A DNA stretch of 64,000 bases, taken from Dehalococcoidia bacterium (GTDB lineage Bacteria; Chloroflexota; Dehalococcoidia; Bin125). Under the pieces are notes generated by a model. It was not told where the DNA came from. It saw only the letters and a list, made by a program, of their open reading frames with translations, and made no database searches. Where the stretch lies: contig JAJEJC010000005.1 in assembly GCA_022828105.1 (NCBI GenBank), positions 372,001 to 436,000 on the forward strand, given 5' to 3'. Within the stretch, counting starts at the first letter, position 1. Every line of letters begins with the position of its first letter. The position numbers and the translations under genes are program-made. Positions 49,350 to 58,400 of the stretch are shown piece after piece.

Positions 49350-50960
49350 CTAGACCGAGTACTCCAGGTCGCCGTCGACATAGGTCTGCTGGACGACGAT
49401 GTCGTTGATGCCGGCGGGATCGACGAGGTTCGGGTCGTGGCTGAGGACAACCAGATCCGCCCGCTTGCCGACCTCGATCGAACCGACCTCGTGCTCGCGG
49501 AACATGGCCGTGGCCGAGTTAAGCGTGTAGGTGCGAATCGCCTCCATTGGCGAGATCGTTTGATCCGCGGCGATGACCGTGCCGTCGCGAGACGTTCGCG
49601 AGACGAGTCCGTAGAGACCGAGGAGCGGCGGAACGGGAGCGCAGGGGAAGTCGGAACCTGAGGCCACAAAGACCCCGGCGTCCAGCATCGCCCGGTATGG
49701 GATCGGAATCGCGTCGATGCCCGCGTCGTTGCTGCGCGACTCGAAGTAGTCGCCGATCAGGTGCAGGAACGGCGGCTGGTGCGAAACGATGACGCCGAGC
49801 GAGCGGGCACGCTCGATCTGATCGCTGGTGGCGAAGCTGAAGTGCTCAATGCGGTAACGCGGGTCGCTTCGCGGAATCTCGCGCTGGGCGCGCTCGAAGG
49901 CGTTCAGTCCCTGCTCGACAGCGCGATTGCCGATGCAGTGAATCGCGACCTGCAGCCCGTGCGAGGCGGCGTCGAGCACGAGGTGATCGACCTCTTCCTG
50001 GCCGTAGTACGGCTCGCCGACCGGCTCCTTGGTCCCGTCTTCGTGGCAGACCTCCATCGCCGGACTGGGCCAGACGGGATCCATGAAGATCTTGACGATA
50101 CCGCCGCGCAGGCGGTCCGAGACGTCGTCCTCCATGAAGGCGCCGCCGGCCGCCTCTTCGGGCGCGGCGAAGAAGCCGGGGCCGCCGCGCATCTGGTGAA
50201 TCACGATCGGCAGACGGCCCCGTTCGTCGGTGAGCCGGTAGATCTCGGCGCTCTCGGGCATGACCAGCGCGTCGCCGACCGTCGTGATCCCATGCGATAG
50301 ATGCCTTCGCGCATTCTGCTCGACCAGCCCGGCGACAGCATCCTCGCCGAAGGTATCGATGTAGGCGCGCATCGAGGCGTGGTGGACAGGATCCATCGCT
50401 CGTTCCCAGAGTGTGCCGTTGGGCTCGCCGCTTGCGTCCTTGCGGATCTCGCCGCCGGGCGGGTTGGCTGTGTGCCGGTCGATGCCGACCAACGCCAGCG
50501 CCGCCGAGTTGGCGTAGCAGGCGTGGTAGGAGGAGTCCATCACGCAAACCGGGTTGTTGGGTGCGACGTCGTCAAGCTCGGAACGCAGCAGGCCGTCTTC
50601 CTCGCCGATTAGGCGGGCGGCATAGCCAAGACCCCAGATCCATTGACCCTCGGGCGCGCCGGCTGCCGCCGCGGCGACTGCATCGAGGACGGCGGGACGG
50701 CCGGACAGCGGCGGCACCCGGCAATCGATCGAACGCGGCTCGAATGTCGTCATTGAGAAGTGATTGTGCGGGTCGCAGAAGCCGGGAATCAGCGCGCGCC
50801 CGTTCAGATCGACATGCGTGGCGTCGGGACCGACCGCGTTGCGCGCTTCGGCGCTGTCGCCGACGGCGACGATTCGTCCGTCGCGGACGGCGACGCCCGA
50901 GGCGATGCGGTCCATCGCGTCGATGGTCAACACACGTCCACCGGTGAATAGCAGCTCCAT
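49350..50960 (-). CDS. YtcJ-like amidohydrolase (amidohydrolase family 3), paralogue 2
   Basis: A 536-residue close paralogue of the protein at 45421 along its whole length: identical start motif (GGRVLTIDAMDRIASGVAVR), DPHNHFSMTTFEPRS near 61-75, HCIGNRAVEQGLN near 340-352, ASGSDFPCAPVPPLLGLYGL near 438-457 and the same C-terminus. All metal ligands are kept, so both copies should be active. Local differences lie in the mid-barrel loops (about 130-180 and 395-430), which may change the substrate. Unlike paralogue 1, it has no TIMP-like gene downstream; the convergent DUF1330 gene ends 73 bp away. Confidence 0.88.
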   Translation of the reverse strand: MELLFTGGRVLTIDAMDRIASGVAVRDGRIVAVGDSAEARNAVGPDATHVDLNGRALIPGFCDPHNHFSMTTFEPRSIDCRVPPLSGRPAVLDAVAAAAAGAPEGQWIWGLGYAARLIGEEDGLLRSELDDVAPNNPVCVMDSSYHACYANSAALALVGIDRHTANPPGGEIRKDASGEPNGTLWERAMDPVHHASMRAYIDTFGEDAVAGLVEQNARRHLSHGITTVGDALVMPESAEIYRLTDERGRLPIVIHQMRGGPGFFAAPEEAAGGAFMEDDVSDRLRGGIVKIFMDPVWPSPAMEVCHEDGTKEPVGEPYYGQEEVDHLVLDAASHGLQVAIHCIGNRAVEQGLNAFERAQREIPRSDPRYRIEHFSFATSDQIERARSLGVIVSHQPPFLHLIGDYFESRSNDAGIDAIPIPYRAMLDAGVFVASGSDFPCAPVPPLLGLYGLVSRTSRDGTVIAADQTISPMEAIRTYTLNSATAMFREHEVGSIEVGKRADLVVLSHDPNLVDPAGINDIVVQQTYVDGDLEYSV

Positions 50961-51340
50961 GATCCGCTCCTCTCCAGGCGGCGCAGAGGCTCTACGCGCG
51001 AGTCGAGGCTACCGAATCCAAGTCGCGGAGATCCGTGCGAGTTGCCGACCGCCTCGAGCACGACCTCTCCTACAACCCACCCACGGTCACCCTGACCGAA
51101 GCCACTCCCGCCTGATCACCATCCCGGACACGAAAGCGCGTGCCGCGACCCTCCTTCTTCTGCACTTTCTCGCGCTAGAAACACCCATTCCTGTGCTCCA
51201 TTGAGCGTTCTATGCAGCGGGGACTGGATTTCACTCGGTACCTAGACAACACTTCGTCCGTGGTAATGGAGTCTCCCTAAGCGAAGCTAGACCCCACGTG
51301 CATTGCTCCCACCGAAGAGATTCCATAAGATGTTGGTGAG
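50961..51340. other. Intergenic region, possible gene scrap
   Basis: No complete gene. A short frame ending at about 51114 reads RLEHDLSYNPPTVTLTEA and looks protein-like; it may be the C-terminal scrap of a lost gene, but I cannot name the family. From about 51160 the sequence becomes less GC-rich, continuing into the next gene, which suggests the left edge of acquired DNA. Confidence 0.35.
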
Positions 51341-51814
51341 ATGGAGAAGTTCAGATTGTCAAGGCGTGACGAAGCGGTGCTCCAACTGGAGTCCGAGTTC
51401 ATGGAGACGCTCAAGGAGCTGAATCTCCTTATTGACGCAGGTCGCGTCTCGCACCGCGATGCCCGTGCACTCATAGGAACGATTGCGGCAACCAAAGTGG
51501 CGGTCTCCTTGAGTGGCTCCGTTGATGAGATCGAGAGACGCGTCAATACGTCTCGGTACAGCAGACTTAACATGCAGAAGAAACGATTGGCTTGGGAAGC
51601 CGGGAAGCCCGACTTAGCGGATAGGCACAATGAGGAAATGGTGAGAAACCGGATTTTGCCGGACTTGATGCAGCGCATGGCGGCTGGCGAGTCCAAGGAA
51701 GATCTCATCGACTCGTTACGTTACGACGCGAAGCTTAGCGAACACACGATGGAGCGCATTGAAGCTGGGTTGAGCCACTTCGCCGATGTTGCGCGAGTCA
51801 AAGCAGCACCGTAG
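51341..51814 (+). CDS. Uncharacterised helical protein in low-GC DNA
   Basis: A soluble 157-residue, strongly charged protein, predicted mostly helical (KFRLSRRDEAVLQLESEF start; LMQRMAAGESKEDLIDSL near 107-124). I do not recognise a family or motif, and there are no Cys pairs, signal or membrane helices. The ATG follows GGTGAG. Codon use is visibly less GC-biased than in neighbouring metabolic genes, matching the low-GC C-terminal part of the adjacent restriction-modification gene. It converges on that gene with 119 bp between stops. It may be an accessory of the restriction system or an unrelated passenger. Confidence 0.6.
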   Translation: MEKFRLSRRDEAVLQLESEFMETLKELNLLIDAGRVSHRDARALIGTIAATKVAVSLSGSVDEIERRVNTSRYSRLNMQKKRLAWEAGKPDLADRHNEEMVRNRILPDLMQRMAAGESKEDLIDSLRYDAKLSEHTMERIEAGLSHFADVARVKAAP

Positions 51815-51933
51815 GTGGCCTCACGGTCTGTCCGAGCAATCCGGCCCGCCATGCAAGCTAAGGATGCGACCGCGTTCGTGCCTGCCATAGTCGCATTGAT
51901 TCCGCAATACTCTCAAGCTCTGTTAGGCATCCC

Positions 51934-54900
51934 CTAACCCCCCAACAACCGACCCACCAGCTCCTCCACCCGCCGACCCTCCGCCGACTCCGACAGCCAC
52001 TGCCGTATCTCCCGACGCGCCACCGTCACCGACGTCGACTGACCCTTGCCCTCCCGCTCAGCCCGAACCCCGTCCCAGAGCGCCTTCGCGCCGATCGCCG
52101 CCGCCTCACCGGCCTTAGCCAGTTCAACATGCAGCGAGTCGGAGTCGTCGTACTTGGGAATCGGCAGACGCCACAGATGTTTCTTCATGTTACGAGCACC
52201 GAATTGGCCCTTTGACATGAGCGGTGCGGCAGCATCTTCCAATGCTGCACTATTGATGACCGCGACGACATAGCTTCCCTCAGACCGCGTTTGAACGCCC
52301 ATCCAGTAAAGCGAGCAGTCGATTAACACATTTTGAGATGCAACCACCGATGCAGTCGGCCGCCCACCTGCGCTGTACGCAACTCGGAATGGAGCACCAC
52401 TGGAACGTGGTAGCTGGCCGCTCAGCTTGCCCATGTAATCCAGGTTCTCCAGAAGAGACAGCTTGCTATTGGCACCCTTTTGGGCGTCCCACACTTCATT
52501 GATGACGCGCCACCGACGTCTCATTCGTTCGGCAAGAGTGAGCGGGTCGATCCCAAACCATCCGGGGTTTTCTTTCGCGATCTCCCCACTGCTGAGCGAG
52601 AGGGGCAGCACGGCTTGCAGGGCATCAAGAACCACGTAGGGGGCTATGGATTCACCCATTAGGACGTTCCAAACGTGCCGTGCCTCGATCGGACGATTCA
52701 CCAACTCCGCAAGCTCTAGGTCCCGCCAAGGGGCGCGGTCGTATGCCCCCCTGCGAGGGGTGACCGAGGATGCATCTACGGTGCGAATGCTCGTGTTTCC
52801 CTCGATCGCGTTCACAAAGAACAGCGCGCGCGGATAAATCGTGGCACCTTCACGAACGATTTCGCCATATGGAGACTGATATGCGCTCGAGGTATCCGTG
52901 AGCTCAATCGACTCATGGGAAAATGGGCCACCAATCGGTCCACGCCATCGGTCAGCCCGACTGGCCAGCGGCCTTCCGGGCAAATCCTTACGTTGCAAGA
53001 AGACCACACTTGCCGGTACAGGGAAAAAGTCGTTCGGTTCGATCTTCTCCAAGTCCCAAGCAGGACGAATGCCGAGATCTACTGAAATGACTCCCCAAGT
53101 CCCCGAACGCCACTTGGCATACTGACCAGCTTGAAGGGAGCTGTGAGGAAGTACCATCGCCGCAAGTCCGCCAGGCCGTAGATACAACTCGGCGCTGCGA
53201 GCAAAGAACAGTCCAGCAACGTCTTGCGTTGATGCGTACTGTGCTCCTGCCCAGATCTCATATCGCTGCTTGCTCTGACGCTCCAACTCCTCCCGCACGA
53301 CCGCCTGCGTCTTGTTGTACGTGATCCACGGTGGATTCCCCACGATTACGTCCACCGGATCCGCCCGCAGCGCCACCGGACGCACCAGGTTCCGCGTGTA
53401 GTACGCCCAGATGTGGTCCCGGCCTTCTTTGTGGAGCTGCTGCAGCAGGGCGGCGGTCTTCTCTAGCATCTCCCGATCCGACCCGCTGCCGATCGCTTCG
53501 TCATCCAGCGCCCAGGCCGGGTCTTCCCCGTTCTCGATTGCGTTGGCCATCCGCGTCATCAGGTTGTCGAACCAGTCGGCCTGCTCGACCAGCGCTCGCG
53601 GAAACTCGAGCTCGCGATTGAACTCCACGTCGGAGTCGGGCGGGTCGGGCACGGGGATCGTCACCGTCTGCTGGGCGAACATGCCCGAGGTCTCGGCCCG
53701 CAGTTGTAGCGAGTCGCCCAGGTAGACCGGCACCGTCGCGCTCACCGACTGGCCGTCGGCGACCGCGCCTTCCAGCGCGTCGCGGGCCGCCAGCGTCCAG
53801 GTCGCGCGGGCGAGATGCACCGCGACCGGATGCACGTCGATCCCGATCACGTGGTCGAGCAGTCCGTCGACCGCCTGCGCCGAGCTACGCCCTTCGGCGG
53901 TGGCCGCCGCCAGGTACTTGCGCACCGCCGCGAAGATGAACGATCCCGAGCCGCAGGCCGGGTCGAGCACCCGCTGATTGAGCGGGTCCGTCACGACCGC
54001 GTCGACGATCTCCCGCGCCAGCCAGTCGGGCGTGTAGTACTCGCCCAGCCGCCGCCGGTCGTCCGCCGGGATCACCGACTCATACAGAATCCGCGCGATG
54101 TCCGACTCCGCCTCGTTCCAGTTAAACCAGCCAATCCGCTTGGCCAGGTCGCGAATCCACTCGTCGCCGCCAACCTCTGCGGGCCAGGTGAAGAAGTCCG
54201 ATTCGACCACGCCGCTCACGCCCGTCTGGTCGACGAACAGTTGCCCGCCCAACAGCGCCACCGGATCGCTGTTCGCCGCCGACTCAATCGGAATCCCGAA
54301 CGCCGCCTGCACCGCCAGTCCCACCACCACCGAGAGATACGTATGCCGCACAAACAGCCGGTCGAGGTCGGGTTCCTCCTCAACGACTTGCCCCAGCGCC
54401 GCCGCTAGCAGGCTGCGCCACAGGTCGCGCTTCAGCGCAATCGTCGGATCGTCACGATTCGCCTGGTACAGCTCGCTCAGCGAGGCGATGTGCTGCTCGA
54501 ATCGCGGACCCTCTCCCAGCCGTGAGCGGACTTCCTCGTCGGTCGGCGGAACGCCGCGCGCCTCAAGCGCCTGCGACTGGTCCCGCAGCCACTCGAAGAG
54601 CAACAACCCGTGTTCCGCGCTGCCCAGGGTGAACGCATTCGGCGCTTGCGTGCTGACCGCGCCCATGCCCGGCCAGCGCAGGATCCAGTACTTGCCGTCG
54701 GTCAGAATCCCGAATCGTTGGGGTTCGCCGCTTTCCCTTGCCGCCTTCAAGTAGTCGTCCAGTTGCTCCACGAACTCGGACTGCGGCGAAATCTGGTTGC
54801 CGATCCGCACCTTGAACTCGATGATCACGTCGCGAGTACGCAAGTCAACCCGCCCCGATGCGCCGGGCGCCGGCGGCTGCTCCATGCCTTCCTCGCCGGC

Positions 54901-55029
54901 GCTGACCAATCCGGTCTGAATCAGGAAGTCGCGGACGGCAACGCCAATCTCCGCTTCCTTGACACCCGCTTGCAGGTGCCGGTCGAGAATCAGCTTCGCG
55001 TACTGCGCACACGTCTGCGGGTCGGACAT
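51934..55029 (-). CDS. Single-chain restriction endonuclease-methyltransferase (type IIG/IIL-like)
   Basis: A 1,031-residue protein combining nuclease, adenine methylase and specificity parts. Residues 55-75 contain Asp62 (GRVDL) and E71-F-K73 (VIIEFKV), a PD-(D/E)xK nuclease core of the type I R-like sort. EYYTPDWLAREIVDAVV near 337-353 and the AdoMet motif VLDPACGSGSFIFAAV near 362-377 start the methylase. The catalytic N-P-P-W lies in VDVIVGNPPWITYNKTQ near 558-574, giving N6-adenine. The rest is target recognition. The C-terminal half (52130-53290) is clearly less GC-rich than the N-terminal half. No separate S, R or M gene is adjacent. An SOS-type operator/-10 unit lies about 145 bp upstream of the ATG. 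Confidence 0.9.
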   Translation of the reverse strand: MSDPQTCAQYAKLILDRHLQAGVKEAEIGVAVRDFLIQTGLVSAGEEGMEQPPAPGASGRVDLRTRDVIIEFKVRIGNQISPQSEFVEQLDDYLKAARESGEPQRFGILTDGKYWILRWPGMGAVSTQAPNAFTLGSAEHGLLLFEWLRDQSQALEARGVPPTDEEVRSRLGEGPRFEQHIASLSELYQANRDDPTIALKRDLWRSLLAAALGQVVEEEPDLDRLFVRHTYLSVVVGLAVQAAFGIPIESAANSDPVALLGGQLFVDQTGVSGVVESDFFTWPAEVGGDEWIRDLAKRIGWFNWNEAESDIARILYESVIPADDRRRLGEYYTPDWLAREIVDAVVTDPLNQRVLDPACGSGSFIFAAVRKYLAAATAEGRSSAQAVDGLLDHVIGIDVHPVAVHLARATWTLAARDALEGAVADGQSVSATVPVYLGDSLQLRAETSGMFAQQTVTIPVPDPPDSDVEFNRELEFPRALVEQADWFDNLMTRMANAIENGEDPAWALDDEAIGSGSDREMLEKTAALLQQLHKEGRDHIWAYYTRNLVRPVALRADPVDVIVGNPPWITYNKTQAVVREELERQSKQRYEIWAGAQYASTQDVAGLFFARSAELYLRPGGLAAMVLPHSSLQAGQYAKWRSGTWGVISVDLGIRPAWDLEKIEPNDFFPVPASVVFLQRKDLPGRPLASRADRWRGPIGGPFSHESIELTDTSSAYQSPYGEIVREGATIYPRALFFVNAIEGNTSIRTVDASSVTPRRGAYDRAPWRDLELAELVNRPIEARHVWNVLMGESIAPYVVLDALQAVLPLSLSSGEIAKENPGWFGIDPLTLAERMRRRWRVINEVWDAQKGANSKLSLLENLDYMGKLSGQLPRSSGAPFRVAYSAGGRPTASVVASQNVLIDCSLYWMGVQTRSEGSYVVAVINSAALEDAAAPLMSKGQFGARNMKKHLWRLPIPKYDDSDSLHVELAKAGEAAAIGAKALWDGVRAEREGKGQSTSVTVARREIRQWLSESAEGRRVEELVGRLLGG

Positions 55030-55062
55030 GCCTGCATCCTACGCAACCTCCCCCTACTCCCC

Positions 55063-55105
55063 GCTTCCCCCCCTGGGGGGAAGCTGCCGAAGGCTGAAGG
55101 GGGGC
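55063..55105 (-). repeat. Interspersed palindromic repeat, copy B (opposite orientation)
   Basis: CTTCCCCCC followed by GGGGGGAAG, then GCTGCCGAAGGCTGAAGGGGGG. Read on the minus strand this has the same layout as 20073-20124 and 59806-59853: a CCCCCC lead, a short CTTCGGC-type step, then a C-tract palindrome. More diverged than copies A and C. Confidence 0.5.
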
Positions 55106-55171
55106 TCCCCGACTCGCAACAACGCCCCGTGAACGTTGAACCATATCCCCCATCTGACCACGCCCTGAGGT

Positions 55172-55191
55172 AGAATAGAGAACACAAGTTC
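55172..55191 (-). promoter_or_regulatory. LexA-type operator with adjacent -10 box, facing the restriction-modification gene
   Basis: On the minus strand: GCGAAC-TTGT-GTTCT-C-TATTCT. The palindrome GAAC-N4-GTTC (55180-55191) is followed two bases later by TATTCT (55172-55177). The imuB promoter at 63916-63944 has exactly the same layout. Transcription would run leftward toward the ATG at 55029. No good -35 is visible. Confidence 0.6.
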
Positions 55192-55217
55192 GCCAGAACC
55201 CACGGAGACAGCCCCCA

Positions 55218-55349
55218 ATGACCACCGACCTACCAAAACCAACCAAATCTAACCACTTCCAACCACCCCGAACCTCGCGATCCCCAGTAAAACACTGGAG
55301 ATCGGCGCTGTTTTTCCTGGATACCGCTCAGAAAAAAATTGCGCCGTGA
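55218..55349 (+). CDS. Possible small basic protein of 43 residues
   Basis: ATG at 55218 with GGAGA nine bases upstream, 43 codons, TGA at 55347-55349. The peptide is Pro/Lys/Ser-rich with a hydrophobic LFFLD near its end. The DNA is AT-rich compared with everything around it and shows repeated CCAAC-type words, so the ORF may be accidental. It lies 26 bases after the LexA-type palindrome, but the -10 arrangement of that site favours the other direction. Low confidence. Confidence 0.25.
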   Translation: MTTDLPKPTKSNHFQPPRTSRSPVKHWRSALFFLDTAQKKIAP

Positions 55350-55482
55350 CCACTGACCACTGCCTCACTCAGTGAATCCCATCAGCGACCGCCCCTGAGA
55401 CGCACGGCCGCGCTGCCGGGATCGGCGTTCCGCAGGCGCCGCCCACATCCAGCACTCGCAAGACGCGGAACGTGCCTATCCT

Positions 55483-58400
55483 GTGCGGGTGACCTTCTCC
55501 TGGGAACTGTGGCGATTCACGGAGGGCGTGCGCTGGCGCGTGGCGCTCTCGGTGATCGTGGGACTACTTGCGGTGGCGGCCGGCGTCGCGCGGCTGGCGC
55601 TGCTGGGCTGGATCGGCGCGCGCATCTTCGAGGGCGACCGCTTCAGCGACCTGGTGCCGCTGATCATCGCCGCGGCCGCCTCGATCGCCGCCCGCTCGCT
55701 CTTCCTCTACGCGAAGGAGGAGATCGCCAACGGCACGGCGCTGCAGGTGCAGTACAAGCTCCGACAGCGGCTGTTCGACCAGGTCGTGCGCTTGGGGCCG
55801 TCGCACTTCGACCGCCAGCGCACGGGCGATATCACGGTCGGCGTGGTTGAGGGCGTCGAGCAGCTCGAGACGTTCTTCGGCCAGTACCTGCCGCAGCTGA
55901 TCGTCGCCTCGCTGGCGCCGATCGGCATCTTCGTCTTCATGGGCTTCCTCGATCTGCCGGTCGCGGCGATCTACTTCGGGTTCGCCCTCGTCACGCTGAC
56001 CTTGCCCTCGCTGCTCAAGCAGAAGAACGCCGAGGCCTCGCTGCGACGGCGCGACGCCTACGGCTCGTTCGCGGCCGACTTCCTCGACTCAATCCAGGGC
56101 CTGGCCACGCTCAAGGCCTTCGGCCAGAGCGGACGCCGAGGCGCGGAGCTGGCCGAGCGCGCCCAGGAGGTGTTCCGCTCGACGATGGGCGTGCTGTTCC
56201 ACAACGCGGTCGCGCAGGGTCTGACGATCCTGGCGATCACGGTGGGCGCAGCAGTGGCGCTGTATGTCGGCGCATTGCGGGTCGAGAGCGGCGCGATGGA
56301 GCTGGCCGAGCTGCTGGTCGTGCTGATGCTGGGCGTCGAGGTGTTCCGGCCGCTGCGTGAGCTGAGCCAGCTCTTCCACCAGGGGTTGCTCGGCGTCGCC
56401 GCTGCCCAGAGCGTGCTCGATGTCGATCAGGCCGCGCCGCTGACGCCCGATGTCGAGGCGGAACCGGCGCCCGCGCTCGCACCCCGCATTGAATTCGATC
56501 AGGTCACCTTCAACTATCCGACGGGCAGGCGGCCTGCGCTCAGCGACGTGTCGTTCAGCGTCGAGCCCGGCCAGCGCGTCGGCGTCGTCGGACGCTCGGG
56601 CTCCGGCAAGTCAACCCTGGTCTGGCTGCTGCAGCGGCTCTACACGCCGCAGGAGGGGACGATCCGGATTGGCGGGCGAGACGTCAACTCGCTGCGCTTC
56701 GACGACATCCGAGCACAGATGGCGGTCGTGCTGCAGGACACCTACCTGTTCCACGGCAGTGTGCTGGCCAACCTGCGATTCGCCAGACCGGACGCGACCG
56801 AGGACCAGATCCGCGCCGCCGCACAAGCGGCCAACGCGCACGAGTTCATCACTGCGCTGCCCGAGGGCTACGCCACGGTGATTGGCGAGCGCGGGCATCG
56901 GCTCTCGGGCGGCGAGCGTCAGCGGATCGCGATTGCCCGGGCGCTGCTGCGCAATGCGCCGATGCTGATCCTCGACGAGGCGCTCTCCAGCGTCGACGCC
57001 GAGAACGAGGCCACGATCCAGGCAGCGCTGGACCGCCTGATGGAGGGCCGCACGACGCTGATCATGGCGCATCGACTGTCGAGCGTGCGCGACTGCGACG
57101 ACATCCTCGTGCTCGACGACGGCCGGCTCGTGGAGCGCGGCGACCACGAGACCCTGCTGGCCGAGGGCGGCGTGTACGACTGGTTGATGCAGGGACAGAT
57201 GACCGACCCCTCGCTGGACGGCGACCCCGGCCTGACTGGCCTGACCACCTCGGAACCCGAGGCCGTCGGCGCCGCCTCCGGCTCGCTGGCCATGCGCGAG
57301 TACGACGGCGGGGCGACGGAAGCGATCATCCGCGCCGAGGGAATGGGCTGGCGCGAGACGTCGTCGCGGCTGCTGACCCTGGCCGCGCCGTACTGGTTCA
57401 AGACCTCGCTCTCGTTCCTGACCGGCATCGCGCACTTCTTTGGCGCGATCGCGGTCGGCGTGATTGGCGCGTTGATGGTCGCCAACGTGCGCGATGGCGA
57501 CTCGATCGATCTGCTCGCCGCCCTCCTAATCGTGGTGGCGGTGCTGACCGGCTTGTTCCGCTTCCTCGAGAACTGGGTCTCCCACGACATGGCATTCCGA
57601 CTGTTGGCGGACATGCGTATTGACCTCTTCCGCAAGCTCGACCAACTCGCGCCTGCGTATCTGCTCAGGCGGCGCACGGGCGACCTCGTCTCGATGGCGA
57701 CGCAGGATGTCGAGACGGTCGAGTACTTCTTCGCCCACACGATCGCCAACGCCGTGGTCAGCGTGGTGATTCCCGGCGCGGCGCTGATCACGCTGTTCGT
57801 CGTGGACTGGCGGCTCGGCTTGGGGCTGGCGCCGCTGCTGTTGATCGCTGCATTGAGTCCGCTCTTCACGCGGCGGATCGTCGACCGGCTGGGCTCGCGC
57901 TCGCGCGATCATCTGGGCGCGCTCAATGCGCACATGGTGGACACGCTCCAGGGTCTGCGCGAGGTGACGGCCTTCCAGCGCGAGCCCGAGCGCAAGACCG
58001 AGTTCGAAGGCTTGATGAGCGACTACGTTCCGGTGCGGGCCGGATTCAATCGACAGATCTCGACCCAGCGCACCCTGCTGGAAGGACTGACGGGATACGG
58101 CGGTCTGGCGGTGCTGACGATTGGCGGCGCGCTCACGGCGCGGGGCGACATCGACGCGACCCTTGCGCCGCTGCTGACGTTGCTGGCAATGGGCGCCTTC
58201 ATGCCGGTCGCGGAGCTGGCCCAGGTCGGCCGCCGACTCGGCGACACGCTGGGCGCTACCCGCCGGCTGACCGCCGTGCACGGTGAGGCCGTGGCAGTGG
58301 TCGACGGTCCGGGCGTCGGAGGCAACGGCCGCTCCGCTCCGGCAGGCGGCGTTTCGGAAGGCGCGTTTGCCGGGGTCGATTTCAGATACGAGGACACGCC

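Larger units (their letters stand above)
55030..55482. other. Intergenic region between the restriction gene and the ABC exporter
   Basis: It contains, from left to right, the inverted copy of the palindromic repeat (55063-55105), a LexA-type operator with -10 box (55172-55191), a possible 43-codon ORF (55218-55349) in an unusually AT-rich patch with repeated CCAAC-type motifs, and about 130 bp before the ABC gene with no visible promoter. Confidence 0.5.

Noticed and set aside
51034-51114. Short C-terminal gene fragment
   Set aside because: It reads protein-like but is too short to name, so it is only mentioned in the gap entry.
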